Positions 54,918-64,000 of a DNA stretch of 64,000 nt are shown here, one piece after another (the first letter of the stretch is position 1; each line of letters opens with the position of its first letter). This DNA comes from Lineus longissimus (lineage: Eukaryota; Nemertea; Pilidiophora; Heteronemertea; Lineidae): positions 9,426,001 through 9,490,000 of the forward strand of contig NC_088316.1 of NCBI RefSeq assembly GCF_910592395.1, read 5' to 3'. Below the pieces are notes generated by a model. It ran no database searches. It saw nothing but the letters and a program-made list of their open reading frames with translations, and had not been told where the DNA came from. The position numbers and the translations under genes are program-made.

Positions 54918-55188
54918 CCACCCTTCATTTTTTTTCAAACACTAAGAAACCATATTCATTATTTAATTTAAACTTGCTTAGTAACTGTCCAAGTTTATAA
55001 CGATTTATGTTATTGTTTAATTCATTGAAATTTATTTCACCTGGTGGTGGTATCTGTACGTTTTTCATGATTTCACTTATTTGGTAAAAGCTGTGAAACT
55101 TGTAAAATGACTTGGTCATTGGATCACTGTGGTTTAAATGGTCTTTAACTGAAACCCCACAACCAGGTGTTGCAAACCATACAGCCAT
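54918..55188 (-). pseudogene. PLV protein A, N-terminal fragment (third copy)
   Basis: An 87-aa frame, MAVWFATPGCGVSVKDHLNH onward, with FYKFHSFYQI and IPPPGEINFNELNNNINRYK. The same DHLNHSD / Y.FH / Q / IP.PGE sequence order precedes protein A in PLV copy 2 (44800-44600), and the FRVYYEVRKIL part in copy 1 is related. Only the N-terminus remains, with no other PLV gene next to it. Confidence 0.55.
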
Positions 55189-55485
55189 GTTAAATTATTT
55201 CTGGTTAATCAGTAGTTGGTTATTCATCAATCTTAGACAGTCCTTCCTATTTTTCAAACTTAATAACCCAGGAGTTATGTTAAAGTGTTTTACAGAAAAA
55301 AAAGGTAACGTAAAAATCAAAGTTAAAGAAGTTATGCGTAAACATATCCTTATGTTGTGTTGCTAATGGGTAAATAAATCCTCTATTTAGCAACACAACT
55401 ACTAGTAACATAAGCTTAGCCCTAGTATTAAGGAAAAGCGGTATTTCTAGAAATGGCGTTTTTACTATAATTAAGGTCAAATACC

Positions 55486-55940
55486 ATGTCTTTTGGGGTT
55501 GTTTTTAAAAAAGTCATGGATTGTCGTTCATCATCTTTCCTTTTACTATTGCTGTGGATGCTTGATCATCAAATCTATTTTCTCACTTCATTCCTCAATC
55601 GTAAAATGAATGTGGACATTCGAAATTTCGTTATCGACAAGAATGGACCACTGGAACCAACTAGATATGGCGTGCTCATGAAAATCCCAGTGTGAAGAGT
55701 ATTAAGAGAGAGGAACTTTAGCCAACATTCCTGAGTTGATGGACTGAAAGATTCCCACCTTGACCGTCAGATCATTGCCGTAAGTGCAAAATTCATGCAA
55801 TCGAATTTGGATGATGATTAGGAGTTCACTTGTGAAGGATGCCTGAACGATTTGCGCAGTCAGACTGACCATGATTGCTGTATGAACGAGAACTTTCATT
55901 TTGAGAATGAAGGCGAAAGGAGGATTATCTGCATGCTGCA
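55486..55940 (+). pseudogene. PC4-like coactivator-domain remnant plus Cys motif
   Basis: Near 55600-55680 the frame reads VDIRNFVIDKNGPLEPTRYG, resembling the PC4/p15 single-strand-DNA-binding domain (IR.f..d..G.l.P...Gi.L). A TGA at 55693-55695 interrupts it. Further on, another stretch (55820-55938) reads EFTCEGCLNDLRSQTDHDCC, a short Cys/His unit. PC4 domains bind single-stranded DNA and occur in host coactivators and in some mobile elements. Several stops and a shift make it a remnant. Assignment rests on about 25 residues. Confidence 0.4.
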
Positions 55941-56342
55941 TTGACACGCTTCGACATACACCATTTCACCCGACTCCTTGCTGAGGGCTGTTTCGAAAGC
56001 AAGGTTGAGATTACCCTCACTCCATATATATGTTGACCAGAGCATTGAGTATTGTGTTTCTTTAACTATTGTACTATCATAGTATGGATTTACCATTAGT
56101 TTACCTTTCTCTTGATGGACATTGTAGAACACTGAAAAACATTTGGACTTTTCATTAATAGTAGAGTATGTGCTGGGAATTTGTCACACTTTAGGCATGT
56201 ATAATGTACAAAGTATCATGCATTAGATAAGTAATTTTATTGTCCATAAAATGAAGATGTATTGGGTGGCTATGGGACATTCGACCCAATGGTCTAGTTT
56301 TAAAAGTGATAAACTTACCCACATATCGACATTCATGTCGTT

Positions 56343-56424
56343 CAAGGTCAAAGACATATCCCCATACCGATTTCAAGGTCAAACACATGAATTTTCATAT
56401 GTTCCAAGGTCATATGAAACTAGG
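56343..56424 (+). promoter_or_regulatory. Cluster of AAGGTCA nuclear-receptor-like half-sites
   Basis: TCAAGGTCA occurs at about 56342 and 56372, CCAAGGTCA at about 56404 and TAGGTCA at about 56421, all in one orientation within 85 bp. TCAAGGTCA is the extended half-site of ERR/NR5A receptors. No gene start is adjacent, so function is open and a degenerate tandem repeat is an alternative. Confidence 0.3.
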
Positions 56425-56845
56425 TCAAAAGTCAATTTGTCCCATACTACTCATATTAACATGTGTGTTTAAAGGACCATTGGCATTATCCAGGGCAATA
56501 TTTCCCAGCTGTCGGTTACCCAGTCACCTCCTATTCTAGATAAGAACTTTCCATCAACAAATTGCACAAAAAAGGAAAAATTCAAAATCTGACCATCGCG
56601 CATTTCCGATGTTGACTCCGATTTGACCCGAGTTAGCTCTAAACGCATCGATTCTTTCCACGTTGAACGATGCACTAGTACGGCGTTTCAGCCCCTTGAC
56701 GTCATGGTGATATAGATTTTTCCGACGTCACATTAACCCCCAACTGCGTTGAAAAATGGAAGAAGCTATATCCGCAGTAGTTCGCGTAAGCTCATAAATA
56801 AATTACCATGATACTCATGAGTATTTAATTAGTTTACTAAACAAA

Positions 56846-57241
56846 ATGGCGGATGATACCAATGTGACATGGGCCACACATTTTTCGGAGAAAAACAGGC
56901 AGTTGAATGGACATGACTGTGGATTGCATGCCATAGCTAATGGTGTTGCTCTCTGCAATGGACAAGATCCTGTAACCATGGGGCTTGATAAAGACATTCT
57001 GAGAATGCAACTTCAAGTTTGTTTAGAGAATTGTTATATTATGCCATTCCCTAACAGTAAACGTTCTGTTTCATGCAGTGATCTGACGGTTACTGTTGTC
57101 AATGGCTGTAAAGTCTGCCATAAGTATGCCTCATCACACAACACTCTTGCCTGCGCCAAATGTATGAACATTGTTCATAAAGTATGCACTATTATGTTAG
57201 TGTGCCATAAATGTATACTCAATGTTCAGAGGTGCTCATAA
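56846..57241 (+). CDS. Ulp1-type (C48) protease C-terminal half with PHD-like finger
   Basis: 131 aa. Residues 19-31 show Q19 and D24-C25 in RQLNGHDCGLHAIANG, the oxyanion Gln and nucleophile Cys pattern (Q-x4-D-C-G) of SUMO-type proteases, followed by a helix and a NCYIMPFPNSKR end as in that family. The catalytic His and Asp, normally upstream, are absent, so it is a truncated or 3'-exon piece. Residues ~89-126 form a C-x2-C-x11-C-x2-C-x4-H-x2-C-x5-C-x2-C pattern (C4HC3), a compact PHD-like zinc finger. It lies 88 bp inside the left TIR. Confidence 0.72.
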   Translation: MADDTNVTWATHFSEKNRQLNGHDCGLHAIANGVALCNGQDPVTMGLDKDILRMQLQVCLENCYIMPFPNSKRSVSCSDLTVTVVNGCKVCHKYASSHNTLACAKCMNIVHKVCTIMLVCHKCILNVQRCS

Positions 57242-57420
57242 ATTTGTATTTGTATAGGCCTATTCTGTTTTTAAGAATCGATATGAAGCAACATCCGGCA
57301 AACCCAGAACATGTATTTGTTTTTTACTTTTTCAAGTGCATCGTTGAAATAAACATGTTTTTTTTATTTAAAATGTGTTTAAGACTCTGTTCCCTTTGTT
57401 TATCTTCATCATACACTTAA

Positions 57421-57618
57421 AGAGGTCTGCCCACGAAATATACCGACACTGTATGCTCCATTAGAGTCAACAGATTTTATTCATACCATTGCATACAGGT
57501 TCCCTTGGGGTATTTCAGGGTGCAATTAGTCCAGAGACTGAGACTGCTGGAACAGGAAAATGCGCGGGAGGACAGCACCTATGACTGAAGGCTGTTGAGA
57601 TTTCGTGGGCAGACTTCT
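57421..57618. repeat. 198-bp MITE with TTAA target duplication
   Basis: Ends AGAGGTCTGCCCACGAAAT and ATTTCGTGGGCAGACTTCT are inverted. TTAA flanks both (57417-57420 and 57619-57622). TTAA fits piggyBac or Kolobok mobilisation. It is inserted in the 1.3-kb Ulp1 element. Confidence 0.85.
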
Positions 57619-58079
57619 TTAATGGATCAGCGGGAAAATGCATGGGTTCATTCACTAAGAAGGTCCCGGGTCCACTTTGGGGTCATTCAAAAGTGTATTG
57701 AGAGTGTATAGGGGGAGGGGGGGGGGGGTCATATGCTTTGTGTATGCAATTCTGCATACGCACCCTTGGCAAAATCACTTAGCCCATCATGAGGATTCCC
57801 TGTTTTACTATGATTCTATATATAGTTAAAAAATACCAATCATCAGTTTTTCCACTGTGAGTGGTTATAACCAATCTCGAAGTAACGAAGTAAGGGAAGG
57901 GAAGGCCCCTCCCCAAGTCCACAGTCCTAGTCATTTCATCATAAATTTCCTAAGTCCAACCAGGAAATTCCATCGTTGACGTCATAATAATGGTACTCCT
58001 GAAACCATTTTAAGACCTCATTTAATAATCATTAGATTTTTCTGCGCGTAAGGGAACTACTGCGGATATAGCTTCTTCC

Positions 58080-60234
58080 GATGATAAATGGAAATGACGT
58101 TGCGTCTTAATAGCGGTTTCATGCACTCACGGGGCGGGAAACGTCTTTCGCGCCAGGACTTGTTATACTAGAAATAACGAATAACGCGTTTTTCTACTAT
58201 CTAAGAGCTGAAACAAAATTGGAAAAGCATCAAACACGTTTAGAACAATAGTTTAGTAATGAACCAACTGAAAAACAAACATACTGCAATAATAATGCCA
58301 ATGGTCATTAAAGCTATTACTAATTTTTAAACCAATTCTAAAATCAATTTTAAAACGTAACCTTAAAGGAGATATTCCAAATAATTGCTGAAAATACCAA
58401 AATTGAACAAAAAGTGTTTTCCTGTGAGGCCAGTACAGGCAAATTGATAATCAAGAGGAAAAAAAATCACTTATCTCCAACAAGAAGGCCTTAAGTCATT
58501 AATTGTTCCAATGCAGAATTAATCCATATGATAAGGCCATGGGTATTATTAATCCTGTTTACCGTCCACCTCCCGCATGGGTTCTGAGCGAACATGAAAT
58601 ATTTTCATTATTTTTCTTTAAATCTATTTATTTTATTGTTGCCATCATTTTTTTATTTAAATAATCTTTCCAGTGGTTCATATTTACCTTAAATGATTGA
58701 AAAACACAATAAAAACTTGGCAGGGTAGGCTCTTCATCATAATAATGACATTTTTTTCAATGCCTCATGTTGATGGCCGACCTGATTTCCATTTACTGGA
58801 ACTTGCTGAATCGCGTGTTTTGACCAGTAAATCAGACTGTAAACCGATAATGAATAATGAAAAATGAAAAAAAGCCTCATCATCTTTTTAAATCACTCGG
58901 ACAGGATTAATCATTCCTATGGCCTAATGAGCACTGCTACATTACACCATTAGAAAACAAAACAAGGTGGCCAGTGGCACAACAGTATGCATTATATACC
59001 ATGTGGCTCAAACAAAAGTGATAAATATCTCTCTGAATATTCATCATGAGATAATTTTCAGGATGAAGATTTTAGAGCATAATTCTTGTGGACAGAGAAG
59101 GGGATACTTTTGATGATTTTGAACAGCTTTATTCCAACGAACTGAATGACAACAATTTTAATCGTAATTGTATTCTGATGACACCAAGGATTGTTCCTGT
59201 GTACAAAATGTAGGCCATATAGCTTGTTTGTCGCAGGTCACATTTAGGTCAACTAACTGTGTACACAGACTCAGCAGCACAGATAGAATGCTCAGAAGCC
59301 AGACAGCTTGAATAGATAAATGTATTATGGGGTCATGAACTCATTTACCAGGCTGTTTCTTAGGATTTAAAGTATATATCTCAGTGACTCTGGATAGTTT
59401 TGCTGGGGCCTGATATGAGTCTGATGGTGGTATTTTATCGTACAATTTGATGGTTAACAGCAAGAATAGAAAAAGTCAAAGAACGAAAAATGTTTATCTG
59501 CCTATAAAATAAAATGTATATCAGCCCAGAACATCCGGGTATAAGCGTGAAAATTGTCAGATTTTGCTGAGGAATGGAAGTGTTACGGCTGCAAAAAGAA
59601 ACCAGGGATTGTCGATAAGATGCTTAATGGCACATAATGGTGATTGAGTCCCTTGATATTAGAACCATTTCACTTTAATTATTTGAAAAATTATTTTTGA
59701 ATTCCCAGAGATATAAATGACTTTTTCTTAATTGATCACATACCCAAACCAAATGAATCGACATCATCGAAAATATATTCCTTCATCTCATCATGGTCTA
59801 CCATAGCTGCATTCAGCTACTCTCATGAGAAATTTCTGTTGAGCAAACGCATCAGTCATCAAGTCATTGAACTTGTTTTTTTAGATAAGAAATGTAGGCT
59901 ATGGCTATGTGCTTTGCGTGGCCAGAGGTCTGTTAGTTTGGTATCCATAATGTGAAATGTAGGTGTCAGTGCAGAGGAGGAGGCTGGAATCTGTATGCAT
60001 TACTTTGGACTATACAATCTTTCTTAACATATGAGGTAGGTTGTGATGTGTCTGTACTGAAGTTGGTAGGCCTAAATCAAGGACTGTTTTCGAAATACCA
60101 GCTGCTTATATCATAAAGTCTTACTTCAGATCACTGATGGGAACAACAATCTTCTTTTAACTTAGTTTGGATTAAAGTGTTCGTATCCTTGCCCTTTTCT
60201 TTTCTTTTGTGGGGAAAATGGCGTACAAGCATAT
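58080..60234. other. Non-coding stretch, nothing seen
   Basis: About 2.15 kb of AT-rich sequence without a supported frame, RNA gene or repeat with clear ends. Confidence 0.4.
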
Positions 60235-60238
60235 TTAA

Positions 60239-63200
60239 GTGTCATTGCATGAGTGGACCATGCAAAAACCAAAAGGAGGTGATAACCCACTGGATCACGG
60301 ATCTGGCTTATATTTGCCCCAAAGTTTGGTCTTAGGGTAGGGTGTGGGCAGGTAAAGCCTTTCGGCAAAAAAACACACTGGTCCGGTTTTAGGGGTCAAA
60401 TTCTGTTTTGTTCATTTCCCCTTTAAAAAAGTGAGATTTTTTAACCAAAAATCGACCACATTTCTCAATTTTTTGCACCTGCCCCAGCTAATTTACCACA
60501 TATTGTTTTCAGGGGTTTTGAAGTATAGGTCATTTGCCGGATTCTGAAAAAAAATGGGCTTCATATCATTTTGGGATTAAGGGTATCATGGCCCTTAAAG
60601 TTGCCCTGTCCCTTAGGGCCCAAAAAATTAGTTGAACATATTTTGGGTTTTCTCAACTGCCACAGGGTTTGGGAAAATAATCTTTTATCATAAGTGACAT
60701 GAAGTGTTAATCTTTCAATTAGAACAATCAAAACTTTGTGCGGTACTTTCCTTTATTTTACTGAGGGTCATGAACACCCCTGGTTTTTAGTGGTTTTTCA
60801 GTTACACAGGAAATGGGCATAAACCCCTGTGATACGAGCAAGTGTCGTCATTCCCTCAGTTAAAGTCATCAAAAGACATATGTTTGCCCCCAGATACCCC
60901 CTACCCACCCTCAACAACCCTTCTACTTAGGGTAGGCCCTATACCCGTTTTTTATAGTTCAACCAGACCTGTACGGCAGCCCCGGAACTGGTCTTTACAA
61001 GTTTACTTGTAAATGCAAAAGAAAGAAAAAAAGTGCATGCATGAATGAAGAGTTTTGACAGTTCTGTTAGAAATGACTGAAAAACAGGGCCCAAAGCCCA
61101 TTAACTGCGGGTTTTCAGACATCTTCCCTGCATTGAGATGTGGCTTTATACGGAAGTATCCAGGCGAGGCTAGTTGTGTTGTTCTGAAGAAGTGTAAGAA
61201 GGATATACACAGACATCTTCTCGGACTGAAAGTTCCCCTTCTCAGACATGTGCAAGGTAGCATTGGCCCAAAGGCCGAATGGGAGCTGATCGCCCTGCGT
61301 GCAGGTTTGTTTGGTGATGTCGACCAGGACTTGACAATCTGCCCTACCCACCGATATAAACTGGGCCTTGACTGGAAGCCATCCCGTAAATGCCAGCACC
61401 CCCTCCATTCGGTATCTTCGAAACGCGTGCCATGTAAAGACCATGCCATTCCAGCGCTAGTCTCGAAGGAGATAAACCAGATTTGGAATGTTTTGCTGCC
61501 AATTGGATCAGGTAGGTTGGCTCCCATCTCTAATTGTTTCATTTCAACAATCAAACTTAGCGTGACTGATACTACATACATAGGCCTAGGTCTCGGAGGC
61601 CTTTCCAGTTCTATGTATCGCATCAGTCTAGCCTAGGGTAGTTCTTGGCATCTTGATCTTTTACATTGCAGCAATTTGTAAAGACTGCGATTCAGGCCAC
61701 AAGGAGGCGGTGGAGGCGGAAAAAGTGCGGCATCAACAACAGCAGGTAGGCCTACCGTAAGGCTACTCCTAGTCCTAGCCTACCCAGTCATTGTTTTTCA
61801 TAAGACGACATTATAGCATACCAGTGTATGATATTCTCTCTGCTGTTTACTTTCAGCCAAGAAGATAAAGGGCCGCTTTCCACAAGATGAGTGGTTAACA
61901 ACACAGCAGGTCTCAAGCTATGTCTCCCGGCTTGCTTGCCAACAGAAATGTGGTCATTTGAGCAGAGATAGAGTTGACAGCCATTCCGATGCCCAGCATC
62001 AACTTGCTGACAGCATGATGACAAGCTCAGGTGATTGAACAGGTTGATTTGTAATGTAATGATACATAATGTACATGTATTACAGGACTTAGTGTGACTA
62101 GTATGTCTCCCTGTTTTAAAATAGAGGCCTATGAGGTTTTGTATTACTAAGGACTAGTATGTCTGTTTTGTTGTTCAAAACTCAATGGCATATTACAGGA
62201 CTAAAGTTGAGTGGTCTATTACTAAGTGTGCATTTGCCTTGACCAGGATAACCAATCATCGGGGTTCACTGTGTAATGATCATAATAGTCTGAATATTAC
62301 TCTTAGTTCTACATATAATAAAAATCTGAGAAACACATGACTGCTTCTCTCTACTATCGACCTTGTTGTTCATTTCTTCCTTAATTCTAGCGGTATCCTC
62401 CTGGAGAACATGGCGGCATAATGAGAGGAATATGCGGTTATATTCACATGATGGTTGAGAGTACATGTGCAAAGGCCTGTTGATGGTAGGGGCCTACTGT
62501 AACTCATTCTCTAAGCCCTCCCAACAACCCAATAGAAGAGGTTCTCAGATGAACATTACCTTGCTATTTGTATTTTACTGTCATGAACAGCCTGGAATGG
62601 ACTTGTGCAAGGAGCCAAGTACAAGCAACTCCCCCTACAACCATGCAAATTGGCCTCTCTGGGATGCATGGCTTAGAAAAGATGTTTCAATAGGTGTTCA
62701 GAGCCCTCCTGCTAAGTATTCAACATATTGAAGACTGCATTCCATGTTTTAGATGTAACCGGTGTAATAGGGAAAAGCAGTCCAGACGTGAAAAATCATA
62801 TAAATCATGATGGTTATCGACGACTGTTATTCAAAGACTACACTAGCGCACGAAGTTTTGATTGCTGATTATAAAAGATGGTGTGAGTGGCCATACATCC
62901 ACAAAGTTTTATTACCCAAATCCCTGTGGCAGTTGAGATTTTCGCCTTTGAAGTTGCCGACACAAAGGCCCTGTTGAGGGTGGAAGGGCTATACTTTGGC
63001 CCCTATCTCCAGAATTTCAGGATTTTTATTATTGGTTTTCTGGAATTAAGCAGGCCATATGATGGGAAAGCAATATTGCAGCATTTGTCGTTTTTTGTTG
63101 AGGACCAATTGTAATAACCGATTGAAAATCCTTTAAAGATAACCTCGTCGACCCCGAAATTTACAAATTGTTAGTTTACTCGATAAATAACAAATAGTTT

Positions 63201-63318
63201 TTTCTCATATCCTACATTCTTTCATAAGTTGGTCAAGTGTACCTGTCCACCAAATTTCATTGAAATCGGTGAACCATCAGGTTATCACTTTTTGCATGGT
63301 CTATCCATGCAATGACAC
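60239..63318 (+). mobile_element. 3.1-kb TTAA-flanked element with a multi-exon Cys/His gene
   Basis: The left end GTGTCATTGCATG and the right end CATGCAATGACAC are inverted, and similarity extends about 55 bp through ACCATGCAAAAA and GTGATAACC. TTAA flanks both (60235-60238 and 63319-63322). The spliced gene at 61-62 kb lies inside. TTAA suggests Kolobok or piggyBac; no DDE core was recognised, so it could be non-autonomous or carry unrecognised exons. Confidence 0.6.
61055..62038 (+). CDS. Multi-exon Cys/His domain protein, probably transposon-borne
   Basis: Exon 1 (to 61511) encodes RLGLKVPL-type text, then TICPTHRYKLGLDWKPSRKC and QHPLH, a C..H..C..H zinc-like module, ending IWNVLLPIGS at a GTAGGT donor. 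Exon 2 (61672-61745) begins AICKDCDSGH, completing the module across the splice (phase 1). Exon 3 (about 61857 or 61862 to 62038) encodes FPQDEWLTTQQVSSYVSRLA; its phase fits only if the second AG (after CCAAG) is used. The start is uncertain (ATG 61055 or 61073). The module looks like a domain seen in uncharacterised invertebrate transposon proteins; function unknown. The antisense frame 61623-61003 is a shadow. Confidence 0.55.
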
Positions 63319-64000
63319 TTAATTGGAAATGTTATATAATCGTGTTGTCCACTCGTCGCCATAACTATAGGGGGAGACCAATCTTTACCTTTCCGTCCAT
63401 CCTGGGGAAACTAACTCTCTGGGATCGTAAGGAGAAACTTCCACACGAGAAGAAGATACGATACGTACTTTCGTTTATTTGACTCTTACTTGACTATCCG
63501 AAATTATAATAATAATTGTATTTCCACCTTCAAGGAAAGGGCATATATACATGAACCAACCAATCAGGGTGCCGAAAAGGGGCTGCAATACGCCACTGCA
63601 ATGCAGCATAAAGCGTCATCGCTGCGTCACACAGGTAGGCCCGCAATGCGCCCGGGCAATGCGCCACTGACTGGAACATTTTGCAGCCAATGAAAGGCTA
63701 GCATTATGGCGCATTGCGGCGGGGGCATCGCACCTGAAACTACCTGTAGACCATTTCGGTCCTGCATACATGCTACCTGTTCCTTAAAGGTACGATAAGC
63801 AATGACAACAACCTTTGTACACAATACGATTACACCATCCCCCCTTTCGAAAAAGGGCGACACCCGTCGCCTAGGGGTTCATTTGAATTCATAATAATTC
63901 GTGATAATATGTAAAGTCAAGGACTTAATGAGCCCCCCTTTAGGTCGGGGGAGCTCCCCCGAACCCCCCTACGAGCATATGTTAAGTGCAAGCTCTAACA
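63319..64000. other. Non-coding end of window with GC palindrome
   Basis: No supported gene. TCGGGGGAGCTCCCCCGA at 63945-63962 is a perfect 18-bp palindrome beside further C and G runs, possibly the edge of another repeat that continues outside. Confidence 0.4.

Larger units (their letters stand above)
56758..58079 (+). mobile_element. 1.3-kb TIR element carrying a Ulp1-PHD-like ORF
   Basis: GGAAGAAGCTATATCCGCAG..TAGTTC at the left end matches, in inverted orientation, ACTACTGCGGATATAGCTTCTTCC at the right end (arm about 28 bp, then weaker). Weak similarity continues outside both ends, so the true TIR may be longer. No target duplication is obvious. Known KDZ-type transposons carry Ulp1-like proteases, so this may be a deleted derivative; that is inference. 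Confidence 0.6.

Noticed and set aside
61003-61623. 206-aa minus-strand frame
   Set aside because: Antisense to exon 1 of the Cys/His gene, which has splice sites and a recognisable module.

Overview
This is a eukaryotic, metazoan window. It contains spliced genes with consensus GT/AG sites, three exons of a class C G-protein-coupled receptor, and a dense mix of TE families (BEL/Pao, DIRS, Harbinger, Kolobok-type TTAA elements, Polinton-like viral copies) typical of marine invertebrate genomes. The species cannot be read from the sequence. Nothing bacterial is present.

Host frame: three minus-strand exons at 48645-48550, 46358-46208 and 24287-24155 join in phase. They encode the end of the extracellular domain, TM1 and TM2 of a GABA-B-receptor-like protein. 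Almost everything else lies in the introns of this one gene. The intron between the last two exons is about 21.9 kb and carries several nested elements.

Layout, left to right: (1) 1-5.5 kb, a decayed BEL/Pao retrotransposon, + strand. (2) 6.4-10.4 kb, a decayed Polinton-like virus (PLV) capsid-gene cluster, - strand. (3) 10.63-18.72 kb, an 8.1-kb DNA transposon with ~168-bp terminal inverted repeats. Its spliced gene appears to fuse two zinc fingers, a DDE-type transposase and a C19 (USP) deubiquitinase-like domain; this is the most unusual object in the window. (4) 20.7-21.6 kb, an 81-bp tandem array with dimer structure. (5) 24.4-25.8 kb, a TTAA-flanked element carrying a THAP domain, 107 bp from a receptor splice site, followed by a Tc1-like non-autonomous element, a SINE and two signal-peptide ORFs of unknown function. 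(6) 32.3-44.8 kb, a second PLV copy with a truncated protein-primed DNA polymerase and capsid/membrane genes. It is interrupted by a complete 5.4-kb Harbinger (34.65-40.04 kb), which is itself interrupted by a 992-bp element with a 9-bp target duplication. (7) 49.9-54.6 kb, a near-intact DIRS retrotransposon beside a perfect 86-bp-arm palindrome. (8) 54.9-58.1 kb, a third PLV fragment, a PC4-like remnant, and a small TIR element carrying a Ulp1-type protease piece fused to a PHD-like finger, with a TTAA MITE inside it. (9) 60.2-63.3 kb, a 3.1-kb TTAA-flanked element with a multi-exon Cys/His gene.

The selfish genes do not act together as one system. The recurring theme is protein-modification enzymes (USP-like and Ulp1-like proteases) and zinc-finger DNA-binding domains carried by DNA transposons. 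Remaining stretches (about 5.5-6.4, 18.7-20.7, 21.6-24.1, 26.6-32.3 apart from listed items, 44.8-49.9 and 58.1-60.2 kb) show no supported genes.
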